Positions 25,167 to 38,400 of a DNA stretch of 64,000 nt are shown one piece after another (position 1 is the stretch's first letter; every line of letters begins with the position of its first letter). The stretch lies in the NCBI GenBank assembly GCA_028622995.1, contig JAJQJQ010000108.1, positions 47,312-111,311 on the forward strand, given 5' to 3'. Below the pieces are notes generated by a model that was not told where the DNA came from, did no database searches, and saw only the letters and a list, made by a program, of their open reading frames with translations. The stretch comes from Panagrolaimus kolymaensis (taxonomy: Eukaryota > Nematoda > Chromadorea > Rhabditida > Panagrolaimidae). The position numbers and the translations under genes were made by a program.

Positions 25167-28100
25167 AAGCTTTTCGGCGTGATGATGCTTTTCAAGAAGC
25201 ATTCCAACGAAATTGTAAGCTTTTCGGCGTGATGATGCTTTTCAAGAAGCAATCCACCGAAATAGTAAGCTTTTCGGCGTGATGATGCTTTTCAAGAAGC
25301 AATCCACCGAAATAGTAATGTCAGTTATTAAATCAGGCAATGTCTGAAATTATAAAAAACCCTCATTCAACCAAAAAATAAAAAACTATGGAATTTTTTT
25401 ATTATTCTTTACTAAATATTTGTCACAAGCTTTTCGGCGTGATGATGCTTTTCAAGAAGCATTCCAACGAAATTGTAAGCTTTTCGGCGTGATGATGCTT
25501 TTCAAGAAGCAATCCACCGAAATAGTAAGCTTTTCGGCGTGATGATGCTTTTCAAGAAGCAATCCACCGAAATAGTAATGTCAGTTATTAAATCAGGCAA
25601 TGTCTGAAATTATAAAAAACCCTCATTCAACCAAAAAATAAAAAACTATGGAATTTTTTTATTATTCTTTACTAAATATTTGTCACAAGCTTTTCGGCGT
25701 GATGATGCTTTTCAAGAAGCATTCCAACGAAATTGTAAGCTTTTCGGCGTGATGATGCTTTTCAAGAAGCAATCCACCGAAATAGTAAGCTTTTCGGCGT
25801 GATGATGCTTTTCAAGAAGCAATCCACCGAAATAGTAATGTCAGTTATTAAATCAGGCAATGTCTGAAATTATAAAAAACCCTCATTCAACCAAAAAATA
25901 AAAAACTATGGAATTTTTTTATTATTCTTTACTAAATATTTGTCACAAGCTTTTCGGCGTGATGATGCTTTTCAAGAAGCATTCCAACGAAATTGTAAGC
26001 TTTTCGGCGTGATGATGCTTTTCAAGAAGAAATCCACCGAAATAGTAATGTCAGTTATTAAATCAGGCAATGTCTGAAATTATAAAAAACCCTCATTCAA
26101 CCAAAAAATAAAAAACTATGGAATTTTTTTATTATTCTTTACTAAATATTTGTCACAAGCTTTTCGGCGTGATGATGCTTTTCAAGAAGCATTCCAACGA
26201 AATTGTAAGCTTTTCGGCGTGATGATGCTTTTCAAGAAGCAATCCACCGAAATAGTAAGCTTTTCGGCGTGATGATGCTTTTCAAGAAGCAATCCACCGA
26301 AATAGTAAGCTTTTCGGCGTGATGATGCTTTTCAAGAAGCAATCCACCGAAATAGTAATGTCAGTTATTAAATCAGGCAATGTCTGAAATTATAAAAAAC
26401 CCTCATTCAACCAAAAAATAAAAAACTATGGAATTTTTTTATTATTCTTTACTAAATATTTGTCACAAGCTTTTCGGCGTGATGATGCTTTTCAAGAAGC
26501 ATTCCAACGAAATTGTAAGCTTTTCGGCGTGATGATGCTTTTCAAGAAGCAATCCACCGAAATAGTAAGCTTTTCGGCGTGATGATGCTTTTCAAGAAGC
26601 AATCCACCGAAATAGTAATGTCAGTTATTAAATCAGGCAATGTCTGAAATTATAAAAAACCCTCATTCAACCAAAAAATAAAAAACTATGGAATTTTTTT
26701 ATTATTCTTTACTAAATATTTGTCACAAGCTTTTCGGCGTGATGATGCTTTTCAAGAAGCATTCCAACGAAATTGTAAGCTTTTCGGCGTGATGATGCTT
26801 TTCAAGAAGCAATCCACCGAAATAGTAAGCTTTTCGGCGTGATGATGCTTTTCAAGAAGCAATCCACCGAAATAGTAATGTCAGTTATTAAATCAGGCAA
26901 TGTCTGAAATTATAAAAAACCCTCATTCAACCAAAAAATAAAAAACTATGGAATTTTTTTATTATTCTTTACTAAATATTTGTCACAAGCTTTTCGGCGT
27001 GATGATGCTTTTCAAGAAGCATTCCAACGAAATTGTAAGCTTTTCGGCGTGATGATGCTTTTCAAGAAGCAATCCACCGAAATAGTAAGCTTTTCGGCGT
27101 GATGATGCTTTTCAAGAAGCAATCCACCGAAATAGTAATGTCAGTTATTAAATCAGGCAATGTCTGAAATTATAAAAAACCCTCATTCAACCAAAAAATA
27201 AAAAACTATGGAATTTTTTTATTATTCTTTACTAAATATTTGTCACAAGCTTTTCGGCGTGATGATGCTTTTCAAGAAGCATTCCAACGAAATTGTAAGC
27301 TTTTCGGCGTGATGATGCTTTTCAAGAAGCATTCCAACGAAATTGTAAGCTTTTCGGCGTGATGATGCTTTTCAAGAAGCAATCCACCGAAATAGTAAGC
27401 TTTTCGGCGTGATGATGCTTTTCAAGAAGCAATCCACCGAAATAGTAAGCTTTTCGGCGTGATGATGCTTTTCAAGAAGCAATCCACCGAAATAGTAATG
27501 TCAGTTATTAAATCAGGCAATGTCTGAAATTATAAAAAACCCTCATTCAACCAAAAAATAAAAAACTATGGAATTTTTTTATTATTCTTTACTAAATATT
27601 TGTCACAAGCTTTTCGGCGTGATGATGCTTTTCAAGAAGCATTCCAACGAAATTGTAAGCTTTTCGGCGTGATGATGCTTTTCAAGAAGCAATCCACCGA
27701 AATAGTAAGCTTTTCGGCGTGATGATGCTTTTCAAGAAGCAATCCACCGAAATAGTAATGTCAGTTATTAAATCAGGCAATGTCTGAAATTATAAAAAAC
27801 CCTCATTCAACCAAAAAATAAAAAACTATGGAATTTTTTTATTATTCTTTACTAAATATTTGTCACAAGCTTTTCGGCGTGATGATGCTTTTCAAGAAGC
27901 ATTCCAACGAAATTGTAAGCTTTTCGGCGTGATGATGCTTTTCAAGAAGCAATCCACCGAAATAGTAAGCTTTTCGGCGTGATGATGCTTTTCAAGAAGC
28001 AATCCACCGAAATAGTAATGTCAGTTATTAAATCAGGCAATGTCTGAAATTATAAAAAACCCTCATTCAACCAAAAAATAAAAAACTATGGAATTTTTTT

Positions 28101-30366
28101 ATTATTCTTTACTAAATATTTGTCACAAGCTTTTCGGCGTGATGATGCTTTTCAAGAAGCATTCCAACGAAATTGTAAGCTTTTCGGCGTGATGATGCTT
28201 TTCAAGAAGCAATCCACCGAAATAGTAAGCTTTTCGGCGTGATGATGCTTTTCAAGAAGCAATCCACCGAAATAGTAATGTCAGTTATTAAATCAGGCAA
28301 TGTCTGAAATTATAAAAAACCCTCATTCAACCAAAAAATAAAAAACTATGGAATTTTTTTATTATTCTTTACTAAATATTTGTCACAAGCTTTTCGGCGT
28401 GATGATGCTTTTCAAGAAGCATTCCAACGAAATTGTAAGCTTTTCGGCGTGATGATGCTTTTCAAGAAGCAATCCACCGAAATAGTAAGCTTTTCGGCGT
28501 GATGATGCTTTTCAAGAAGCAATCCACCGAAATAGTAATGTCAGTTATTAAATCAGGCAATGTCTGAAATTATAAAAAACCCTCATTCAACCAAAAAATA
28601 AAAAACTATGGAATTTTTTTATTATTCTTTACTAAATATTTGTCACAAGCTTTTCGGCGTGATGATGCTTTTCAAGAAGCATTCCAACGAAATTGTAAGC
28701 TTTTCGGCGTGATGATGCTTTTCAAGAAGCAATCCACCGAAATAGTAAGCTTTTCGGCGTGATGATGCTTTTCAAGAAGCAATCCACCGAAATAGTAATG
28801 TCAGTTATTAAATCAGGCAATGTCTGAAATTATAAAAAACCCTCATTCAACCAAAAAATAAAAAACTATGGAATTTTTTTATTATTCTTTACTAAATATT
28901 TGTCACAAGCTTTTCGGCGTGATGATGCTTTTCAAGAAGCATTCCAACGAAATTGTAAGCTTTTCGGCGTGATGATGCTTTTCAAGAAGCAATCCACCGA
29001 AATAGTAAGCTTTTCGGCGTGATGATGCTTTTCAAGAAGCAATCCACCGAAATAGTAATGTCAGTTATTAAATCAGGCAATGTCTGAAATTATAAAAAAC
29101 CCTCATTCAACCAAAAAATAAAAAACTATGGAATTTTTTTATTATTCTTTACTAAATATTTGTCACAAGCTTTTCGGCGTGATGATGCTTTTCAAGAAGC
29201 ATTCCAACGAAATTGTAAGCTTTTCGGCGTGATGATGCTTTTCAAGAAGCAATCCACCGAAATAGTAATGTCAGTTATTAAATCAGGCAATGTCTGAAAA
29301 TAAAAGAAACCCTGAATCAACAAAAAAATTAAAAGCTATTGATTTTTTTTATTATTCTTTACTAAATATTTGTCACAAGCTTTTCGGCGTGATGATGCTT
29401 TTCAAGAAGCATTCCAACGAAATTGTAAGCTTTTCGGCGTGATGATGCTTTTCAAGAAGAAATCCACCGAAATAGTAATGTCAGTTATTAAATCAGGCAA
29501 TGTCTGAAATTATAAAAAACCCTCATTCAACCAAAAAATAAAAAACTATGGAATTTTTTTATTATTCTTTACTAAATATTTGTCACAAGCTTTTCGGCGT
29601 GATGATGCTTTTCAAGAAGCATTCCAACGAAATTGTAAGCTTTTCGGCGTGATGATGCTTTTCAAGAAGCAATCCACCGAAATAGTAAGCTTTTCGGCGT
29701 GATGATGCTTTTCAAGAAGCAATCCACCGAAATAGTAATGTCAGTTATTAAATCAGGCAATGTCTGAAATTATAAAAAACCCTCATTCAACCAAAAAATA
29801 AAAAACTATGGAATTTTTTTATTATTCTTTACTAAATATTTGTCACAAGCTTTTCGGCGTGATGATGCTTTTCAAGAAGCATTCCAACGAAATTGTAAGC
29901 TTTTCGGCGTGATGATGCTTTTCAAGAAGCAATCCACCGAAATAGTAAGCTTTTCGGCGTGATGATGCTTTTCAAGAAGCAATCCACCGAAATAGTAATG
30001 TCAGTTATTAAATCAGGCAATGTCTGAAATTATAAAAAACCCTCATTCAACCAAAAAATAAAAAACTATGGAATTTTTTTATTATTCTTTACTAAATATT
30101 TGTCACAAGCTTTTCGGCGTGATGATGCTTTTCAAGAAGCATTCCAACGAAATTGTAAGCTTTTCGGCGTGATGATGCTTTTCAAGAAGCAATCCACCGA
30201 AATAGTAAGCTTTTCGGCGTGATGATGCTTTTCAAGAAGCAATCCACCGAAATAGTAATGTCAGTTATTAAATCAGGCAATGTCTGAAATTATAAAAAAC
30301 CCTCATTCAACCAAAAAATAAAAAACTATGGAATTTTTTTATTATTCTTTACTAAATATTTGTCAC
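25167..30366 (+). repeat. 260-base higher-order repeat (SSSL), 20 units
   Basis: TGTCACAAGC recurs 21 times from 25161 to 30361, giving 20 intervals that total exactly 5,200 bases. Fifteen are 260 bases (three S plus one L), three are 210 (two S), one is 310 and one is 360. The S order is fixed: first ATTCCAACGAAATTGT, then AATCCACCGAAATAGT, usually twice. L is type C except one type A copy near 29281. Units are almost identical in sequence. Departures are nearly all gains or losses of a whole 50-base S. Confidence 0.96.
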
Positions 30367-32410
30367 AAGCTTTTCGGCGGGATGATGCTTTTCAAAAAGC
30401 ATTCCAACGAAATAGTAAGCTTTTCGGCGTGATGATGCTTTTCAAGAAGCATTCCAACGAAATAGTAAGCTTTTCGGCGTGATGATGCTTTTCAAGAAGC
30501 ATTCCAACGAAATAGTAAGCTTTTCGGCGTGATGATGCTTTTCAAGAAGCATTCCAACGAAATAGTAAGCTTTTCGGCGTGATGATGCTTTTCAAGAAGC
30601 AATCCTCCGAAAAAGTAAGTTTTTCGGCGTGATGATGCTTTTCAAGAAGCAATCCACCGAAATAGTAAATTCATTTATTAAATCAGGCAATGTCTGAAAA
30701 TATAAAAAATCCTCATTAAACCAAAAAATAAAAAACTAAGGAATTTTTTTATTATTTTTTTACTAAATATTTGTCACAAGCTTTTCGGCGGGATGATGCT
30801 TTTCAAAAAGCATTTCAACGAAATAGTAAGCTTTTCGGCGTGATGATGCTTTTCAAGAAGCAATCCTCCGAAAAAGTAAGTTTTTCGGCGTGATGATGCT
30901 TTTCAAGAAGCAATCCACCGAAATAGTAAATTCATTTATTAAATCAGGCAATGTCTGAAAATATAAAAAATCCTCATTAAACCAAAAAATAAAAAACTAA
31001 GGAATTTTTTTATTATTTTTTTACTAAATATTTGTCACAAGCTTTTCGGCGGGATGATGCTTTTCAAAAAGCATTCCAACGAAATAGTAAGCTTTTCGGC
31101 GTGATGATGCTTTTCAAGAAGCATTCCAACGAAATAGTAAGCTTTTCGGCGTGATGATGCTTTTCAAGAAGCATTCCAACGAAATAGTAAGCTTTTCGGC
31201 GTGATGATGCTTTTCAAGAAGCATTCCAACGAAATAGTAAGCTTTTCGGCGTGATGATGCTTTTCAAGAAGCATTCCAACGAAATAGTAAGCTTTTCGGC
31301 GTGATGATGCTTTTCAAGAAGCAATCCACCGAAATAGTAAATTCATTTATTAAATCAGGCAATGTCTGAAAATATAAAAAATCCTCATTAAACCAAAAAA
31401 TAAAAAACTAAGGAATTTTTTTATTATTTTTTTACTAAATATTTGTCACAAGCTTTTCGGCGTGATGATGCTTTCCAAGAAGCATTCCAACGAAATAGTA
31501 AGCTTTTCGGCGTGATGATGCTTTTCAAGAAGCATTCCAACGAAATAGTAAGCTTTTCGGCGTGATGATGCTTTTCAAGAAGCATTCCAACGAAATAGTA
31601 AGCTTTTCGGCGTGATGATGCTTTTCAAGAAGCATTCCAACGAAATAGTAAGCTTTTCGGCGTGATGATGCTTTTCAAGAAGCATTCCAACGAAATAGTA
31701 AGCTTTTCGGCGTGATGATGCTTTTCAAGAAGCAATCCTCCGAAAAAGTAAGTTTTTCGGCGTGATGATGCTTTTCAAGAAGCAATCCACCGAAATAGTA
31801 AATTCATTTATTAAATCAGGCAATGTCTGAAAATATAAAAAATCCTCATTAAACCAAAAAATAAAAAACTAAGGAATTTTTTTATTATTTTTTTACTAAA
31901 TATTTGTCACAAGCTTTTCGGCGGGATGATGCTTTTCAAAAAGCATTCCAACGAAATAGTAAGCTTTTCGGCGTGATGATGCTTTTCAAGAAGCATTCCA
32001 ACGAAATAGTAAACTTTTCGGCGTTATGATGCTTTTCAAGAAGCATTCCAACGAAATAGTAAGCTTTTCGGCGTGATGATGCTTTTCAAGAAGCATTCCA
32101 ACGAAATAGTAAGCTTTTCGGCGTGATGATGCTTTTCAAGAAGCATTCCAACGAAATAGTAAGCTTTTCGGCGTGATGATGCTTTTCAAGAAGCAATCCT
32201 CCGAAAAAGTAAGCTTTTCGGCGTGATGATGCTTTTCAAGAAGCATTCCAACGAAATAGTAAGCTTTTCGGCGTGATGATGCTTTTCAAGAAGCAATCCT
32301 CCGAAAAAGTAAGCTTTTCGGCGTGATGATGCTTTTCAAGAAGCATTCCAACGAAATAGTAAGCTTTTCGGCGTGATGATGCTTTTCAAGAAGCAATCCA
32401 CCGAAATAGT
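30367..32410 (+). repeat. S-rich transition block
   Basis: Runs of five or more S modules of the ATTCCAACGAAATAGT form, separated by four type B L modules, join the 260-base repeats on either side. S modules with AATCCTCCGAAAAAGT (about 30601, 30861, 31731, 32191, 32301) are characteristic of this block and also occur near 7331 and 7781. Confidence 0.9.
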
Positions 32411-35400
32411 AATGTCAGTTATTAAATCAGGCAATGTCTGAAATTATAAAAAACCCTCATTCAACCAAAAAATAAAAAACTATGGAATTTTTTTATTATT
32501 CTTTACTAAATATTTGTCACAAGCTTTTCGGCGTGATGATGCTTTTCAAGAAGCATTCCAACGAAATTGTAAGCTTTTCGGCGTGATGATGCTTTTCAAG
32601 AAGCAATCCACCGAAATAGTAAGCTTTTCGGCGTGATGATGCTTTTCAAGAAGCAATCCACCGAAATAGTAATGTCAGTTATTAAATCAGGCAATGTCTG
32701 AAATTATAAAAAACCCTCATTCAACCAAAAAATAAAAAACTATGGAATTTTTTTATTATTCTTTACTAAATATTTGTCACAAGCTTTTCGGCGTGATGAT
32801 GCTTTTCAAGAAGCATTCCAACGAAATTGTAAGCTTTTCGGCGTGATGATGCTTTTCAAGAAGCAATCCACCGAAATAGTAATGTCAGTTATTAAATCAG
32901 GCAATGTCTGAAAATAAAAGAAACCCTGAATCAACAAAAAAATTAAAAGCTATTGATTTTTTTTATTATTCTTTACTAAATATTTGTCACAAGCTTTTCG
33001 GCGTGATGATGCTTTTCAAGAAGCATTCCAACGAAATTGTAAGCTTTTCGGCGTGATGATGCTTTTCAAGAAGAAATCCACCGAAATAGTAAGCTTTTCG
33101 GCGTGATGATGCTTTTCAAGAAGCAATCCACCGAAATAGTAAGCTTTTCGGCGTGATGATGCTTTTCAAGAAGCATCCACCGAAATAGTAATGTCAGTTA
33201 TTAAATCAGGGAATGTCTGAAATTATAAAAAACCCTCATTCAACCAAAAAATAAAAAACTATGGAATTTTTTTATTATTCTTTACTAAATATTTGTCACA
33301 AGCTTTTCGGCGTGATGATGCTTTTCAAGAAGCATTCCAACGAAATTGTAAGCTTTTCGGCGTGATGATGCTTTTCAAGAAGAAATCCACCGAAATAGTA
33401 AGCTTTTCGGCGTGATGATGCTTTTCAAGAAGCAATCCACCGAAATAGTAAGCTTTTCGGCGTGATGATGCTTTTCAAGAAGCAATCCACCGAAATAGTA
33501 ATGTCAGTTATTAAATCAGGCAATGTCTGAAATTATAAAAAACCCTCATTCAACCAAAAAATAAAAAACTATGGAATTTTTTTATTATTCTTTACTAAAT
33601 ATTTGTCACAAGCTTTTCGGCGTGATGATGCTTTTCAAGAAGCATTCCAACGAAATTGTAAGCTTTTCGGCGTGATGATGCTTTTCAAGAAGAAATCCAC
33701 CGAAATAGTAATGTCAGTTATTAAATCAGGCAATGTCTGAAATTATAAAAAACCCTCATTCAACCAAAAAATAAAAAACTATGGAATTTTTTTATTATTC
33801 TTTACTAAATATTTGTCACAAGCTTTTCGGCGTGATGATGCTTTTCAAGAAGCATTCCAACGAAATTGTAAGCTTTTCGGCGTGATGATGCTTTTCAAGA
33901 AGCAATCCACCGAAATAGTAAGCTTTTCGGCGTGATGATGCTTTTCAAGAAGCAATCCACCGAAATAGTAATGTCAGTTATTAAATCAGGCAATGTCTGA
34001 AATTATAAAAAACCCTCATTCAACCAAAAAATAAAAAACTATGGAATTTTTTTATTATTCTTTACTAAATATTTGTCACAAGCTTTTCGGCGTGATGATG
34101 CTTTTCAAGAAGCATTCCAACGAAATTGTAAGCTTTTCGGCGTGATGATGCTTTTCAAGAAGAAATCCACCGAAATAGTAATGTCAGTTATTAAATCAGG
34201 CAATGTCTGAAATTATAAAAAACCCTCATTCAACCAAAAAATAAAAAACTATGGAATTTTTTTATTATTCTTTACTAAATATTTGTCACAAGCTTTTCGG
34301 CGTGATGATGCTTTTCAAGAAGCATTCCAACGAAATTGTAAGCTTTTCGGCGTGATGATGCTTTTCAAGAAGCAATCCACCGAAATAGTAAGCTTTTCGG
34401 CGTGATGATGCTTTTCAAGAAGCAATCCACCGAAATAGTAATGTCAGTTATTAAATCAGGCAATGTCTGAAATTATAAAAAACCCTCATTCAACCAAAAA
34501 ATAAAAAACTATGGAATTTTTTTATTATTCTTTACTAAATATTTGTCACAAGCTTTTCGGCGTGATGATGCTTTTCAAGAAGCATTCCAACGAAATTGTA
34601 AGCTTTTCGGCGTGATGATGCTTTTCAAGAAGCAATCCACCGAAATAGTAAGCTTTTCGGCGTGATGATGCTTTTCAAGAAGCAATCCACCGAAATAGTA
34701 ATGTCAGTTATTAAATCAGGCAATGTCTGAAATTATAAAAAACCCTCATTCAACCAAAAAATAAAAAACTATGGAATTTTTTTATTATTCTTTACTAAAT
34801 ATTTGTCACAAGCTTTTCGGCGTGATGATGCTTTTCAAGAAGCAATCCACCGAAATAGTAATGTCAGTTATTAAATCAGGCAATGTCTGAAAATAAAAGA
34901 AACCCTGAATCAACAAAAAAATTAAAAGCTATTGATTTTTTTTATTATTCTTTACTAAATATTTGTCACAAGCTTTTCGGCGTGATGATGCTTTTCAAGA
35001 AGCATTCCAACGAAATTGTAAGCTTTTCGGCGTGATGATGCTTTTCAAGAAGCAATCCACCGAAATAGTAATGTCAGTTATTAAATCAGGCAATGTCTGA
35101 AAATAAAAGAAACCCTGAATCAACAAAAAAATTAAAAGCTATTGATTTTTTTTATTATTCTTTACTAAATATTTGTCACAAGCTTTTCGGCGTGATGATG
35201 CTTTTCAAGAAGCATTCCAACGAAATTGTAAGCTTTTCGGCGTGATGATGCTTTTCAAGAAGAAATCCACCGAAATAGTAAGCTTTTCGGCGTGATGATG
35301 CTTTTCAAGAAGCAATCCACCGAAATAGTAAGCTTTTCGGCGTGATGATGCTTTTCAAGAAGCATCCACCGAAATAGTAATGTCAGTTATTAAATCAGGG

Positions 35401-38400
35401 AATGTCTGAAATTATAAAAAACCCTCATTCAACCAAAAAATAAAAAACTATGGAATTTTTTTATTATTCTTTACTAAATATTTGTCACAAGCTTTTCGGC
35501 GTGATGATGCTTTTCAAGAAGCATTCCAACGAAATTGTAAGCTTTTCGGCGTGATGATGCTTTTCAAGAAGAAATCCACCGAAATAGTAAGCTTTTCGGC
35601 GTGATGATGCTTTTCAAGAAGCAATCCACCGAAATAGTAAGCTTTTCGGCGTGATGATGCTTTTCAAGAAGCATCCACCGAAATAGTAATGTCAGTTATT
35701 AAATCAGGCAATGTCTGAAATTATATAAAACCCTCATTCAACCAAAAAATAAAAAACTATGGAATTTTTTTATTATTCTTTACTAAATATTTGTCACAAG
35801 CTTTTCGGCGTGATGATGCTTTTCAAGAAGCATCCACCGAAATAGTAATGTCAGTTATTAAATCAGGCAATGTCTGAAATTATAAAAAACCCTCATTCAA
35901 CCAAAAAATAAAAAACTATGGAATTTTTTTATTATTCTTTACTAAATATTTGTCACAAGCTTTTCGGCGTGATGATGCTTTTCAAGAAGCAATCCAACGA
36001 AATTGTAAGCTTTTCGGCGTGATGATGCTTTTCAAGAAGAAATCCACCGAAATAGTAATGTCAGTTATTAAATCAGGCAATGTCTGAAATTATAAAAAAC
36101 CCTCATTCAACCAAAAAATAAAAAACTATGGAATTTTTTTATTATTCTTTACTAAATATTTGTCACAAGCTTTTCGGCGTGATGATGCTTTTCAAGAAGC
36201 AATCCACCGAAATTGTAAGCTTTTCGGCGTGATGATGCTTTTCAAGAAGCATCCACCGAAATAGTAATGTCAGTTATTAAATCAGGCAATGTCTGAAATT
36301 ATAAAAAACCCTCATTCAACCAAAAAATAAAAAACTATGGAATTTTTTTATTATTCTTTACTAAATATTTGTCACAAGCTTTTCGGCGTGATGATGCTTT
36401 TCAAGAAGCAATCCACCGAAATTGTAAGCTTTTCGGCGTGATGATGCTTTTCAAGAAGCATCCACCGAAATAGTAATGTCAGTTATTAAATCAGGCAATG
36501 TCTGAAATTATAAAAAACCCTCATTCAACCAAAAAATAAAAAACTATGGAATTTTTTTATTATTCTTTACTAAATATTTGTCACAAGCTTTTCGGCGTGA
36601 TGATGCTTTTCAAGAAGAAATCCACCGAAATAGTAAGCTTTTCGGCGTGATGATGCTTTTCAAGAAGCAATCCACCGAAATAGTAAGCTTTTCGGCGTGA
36701 TGATGCTTTTCAAGAAGCATCCACCGAAATAGTAATGTCAGTTATTAAATCAGGCAATGTCTGAAATTATATAAAACCCTCATTCAACCAAAAAATAAAA
36801 AACTATGGAATTTTTTTATTATTCTTTACTAAATATTTGTCACAAGCTTTTCGGCGTGATGATGCTTTTCAAGAAGCATCCACCGAAATAGTAATGTCAG
36901 TTATTAAATCAGGCAATGTCTGAAATTATAAAAAACCCTCATTCAACCAAAAAATAAAAAACTATGGAATTTTTTTATTATTCTTTACTAAATATTTGTC
37001 ACAAGCTTTTCGGCGTGATGATGCTTTTCAAGAAGCAATCCAACGAAATTGTAAGCTTTTCGGCGTGATGATGCTTTTCAAGAAGAAATCCACCGAAATA
37101 GTAATGTCAGTTATTAAATCAGGCAATGTCTGAAATTATAAAAAACCCTCATTCAACCAAAAAATAAAAAACTATGGAATTTTTTTATTATTCTTTACTA
37201 AATATTTGTCACAAGCTTTTCGGCGTGATGATGCTTTTCAAGAAGCATTCCAACGAAATTGTAAGCTTTTCGGCGTGATGATGCTTTTCAAGAAGAAATC
37301 CACCGAAATAGTAAGCTTTTCGGCGTGATGATGCTTTTCAAGAAGCAATCCACCGAAATAGTAAGCTTTTCGGCGTGATGATGCTTTTCAAGAAGCAATC
37401 CACCGAAATAGTAATGTCAGTTATTAAATCAGGCAATGTCTGAAATTATAAAAAACCCTCATTCAACCAAAAAATAAAAAACTATGGAATTTTTTTATTA
37501 TTCTTTACTAAATATTTGTCACAAGCTTTTCGGCGTGATGATGCTTTTCAAGAAGCATTCCAACGAAATTGTAAGCTTTTCGGCGTGATGATGCTTTTCA
37601 AGAAGCAATTCACCGAAATAGTAAGCTTTTCGGCGTGATGATGCTTTTCAAGAAGCATTCCAACGAAATTGTAAGCTTTTCGGCGTGATGATGCTTTTCA
37701 AGAAGAAATCCACCGAAATAGTAATGTCAGTTATTAAATCAGGCAATGTCTGAAATTATAAAAAACCCTCATTCAACCAAAAAATAAAAAACTATGGAAT
37801 TTTTTTATTATTCTTTACTAAATATTTGTCACAAGCTTTTCGGCGTGATGATGCTTTTCAAGAAGCAATCCACCGAAATTGTAAGCTTTTCGGCGTGATG
37901 ATGCTTTTCAAGAAGCATCCACCGAAATAGTAATGTCAGTTATTAAATCAGGCAATGTCTGAAAATAAAAGAAACCCTGAATCTACAAAAAAATTAAAAG
38001 CTATTGATTTTTTTTATTATTCTTTACTAAATATTTGTCACAAGCTTTTCGGCGTGATGATGCTTTTCAAGAAGCAATCCACCGAAATTGTAAGCTTTTC
38101 GGCGTGATGATGCTTTTCAAGAAGCAATCCACCGAAATTGTAAGCTTTTCGGCGTGATGATGCTTTTCAAGAAGCATCCACCGAAATAGTAATGTCAGTT
38201 ATTAAATCAGGCAATGTCTGAAATTATAAAAAACCCTCATTCAACCAAAAAATAAAAAACTATGGAATTTTTTTATTATTCTTTACTAAATATTTGTCAC
38301 AAGCTTTTCGGCGTGATGATGCTTTTCAAGAAGCAATCCACCGAAATTGTAAGCTTTTCGGCGTGATGATGCTTTTCAAGAAGCATCCACCGAAATAGTA

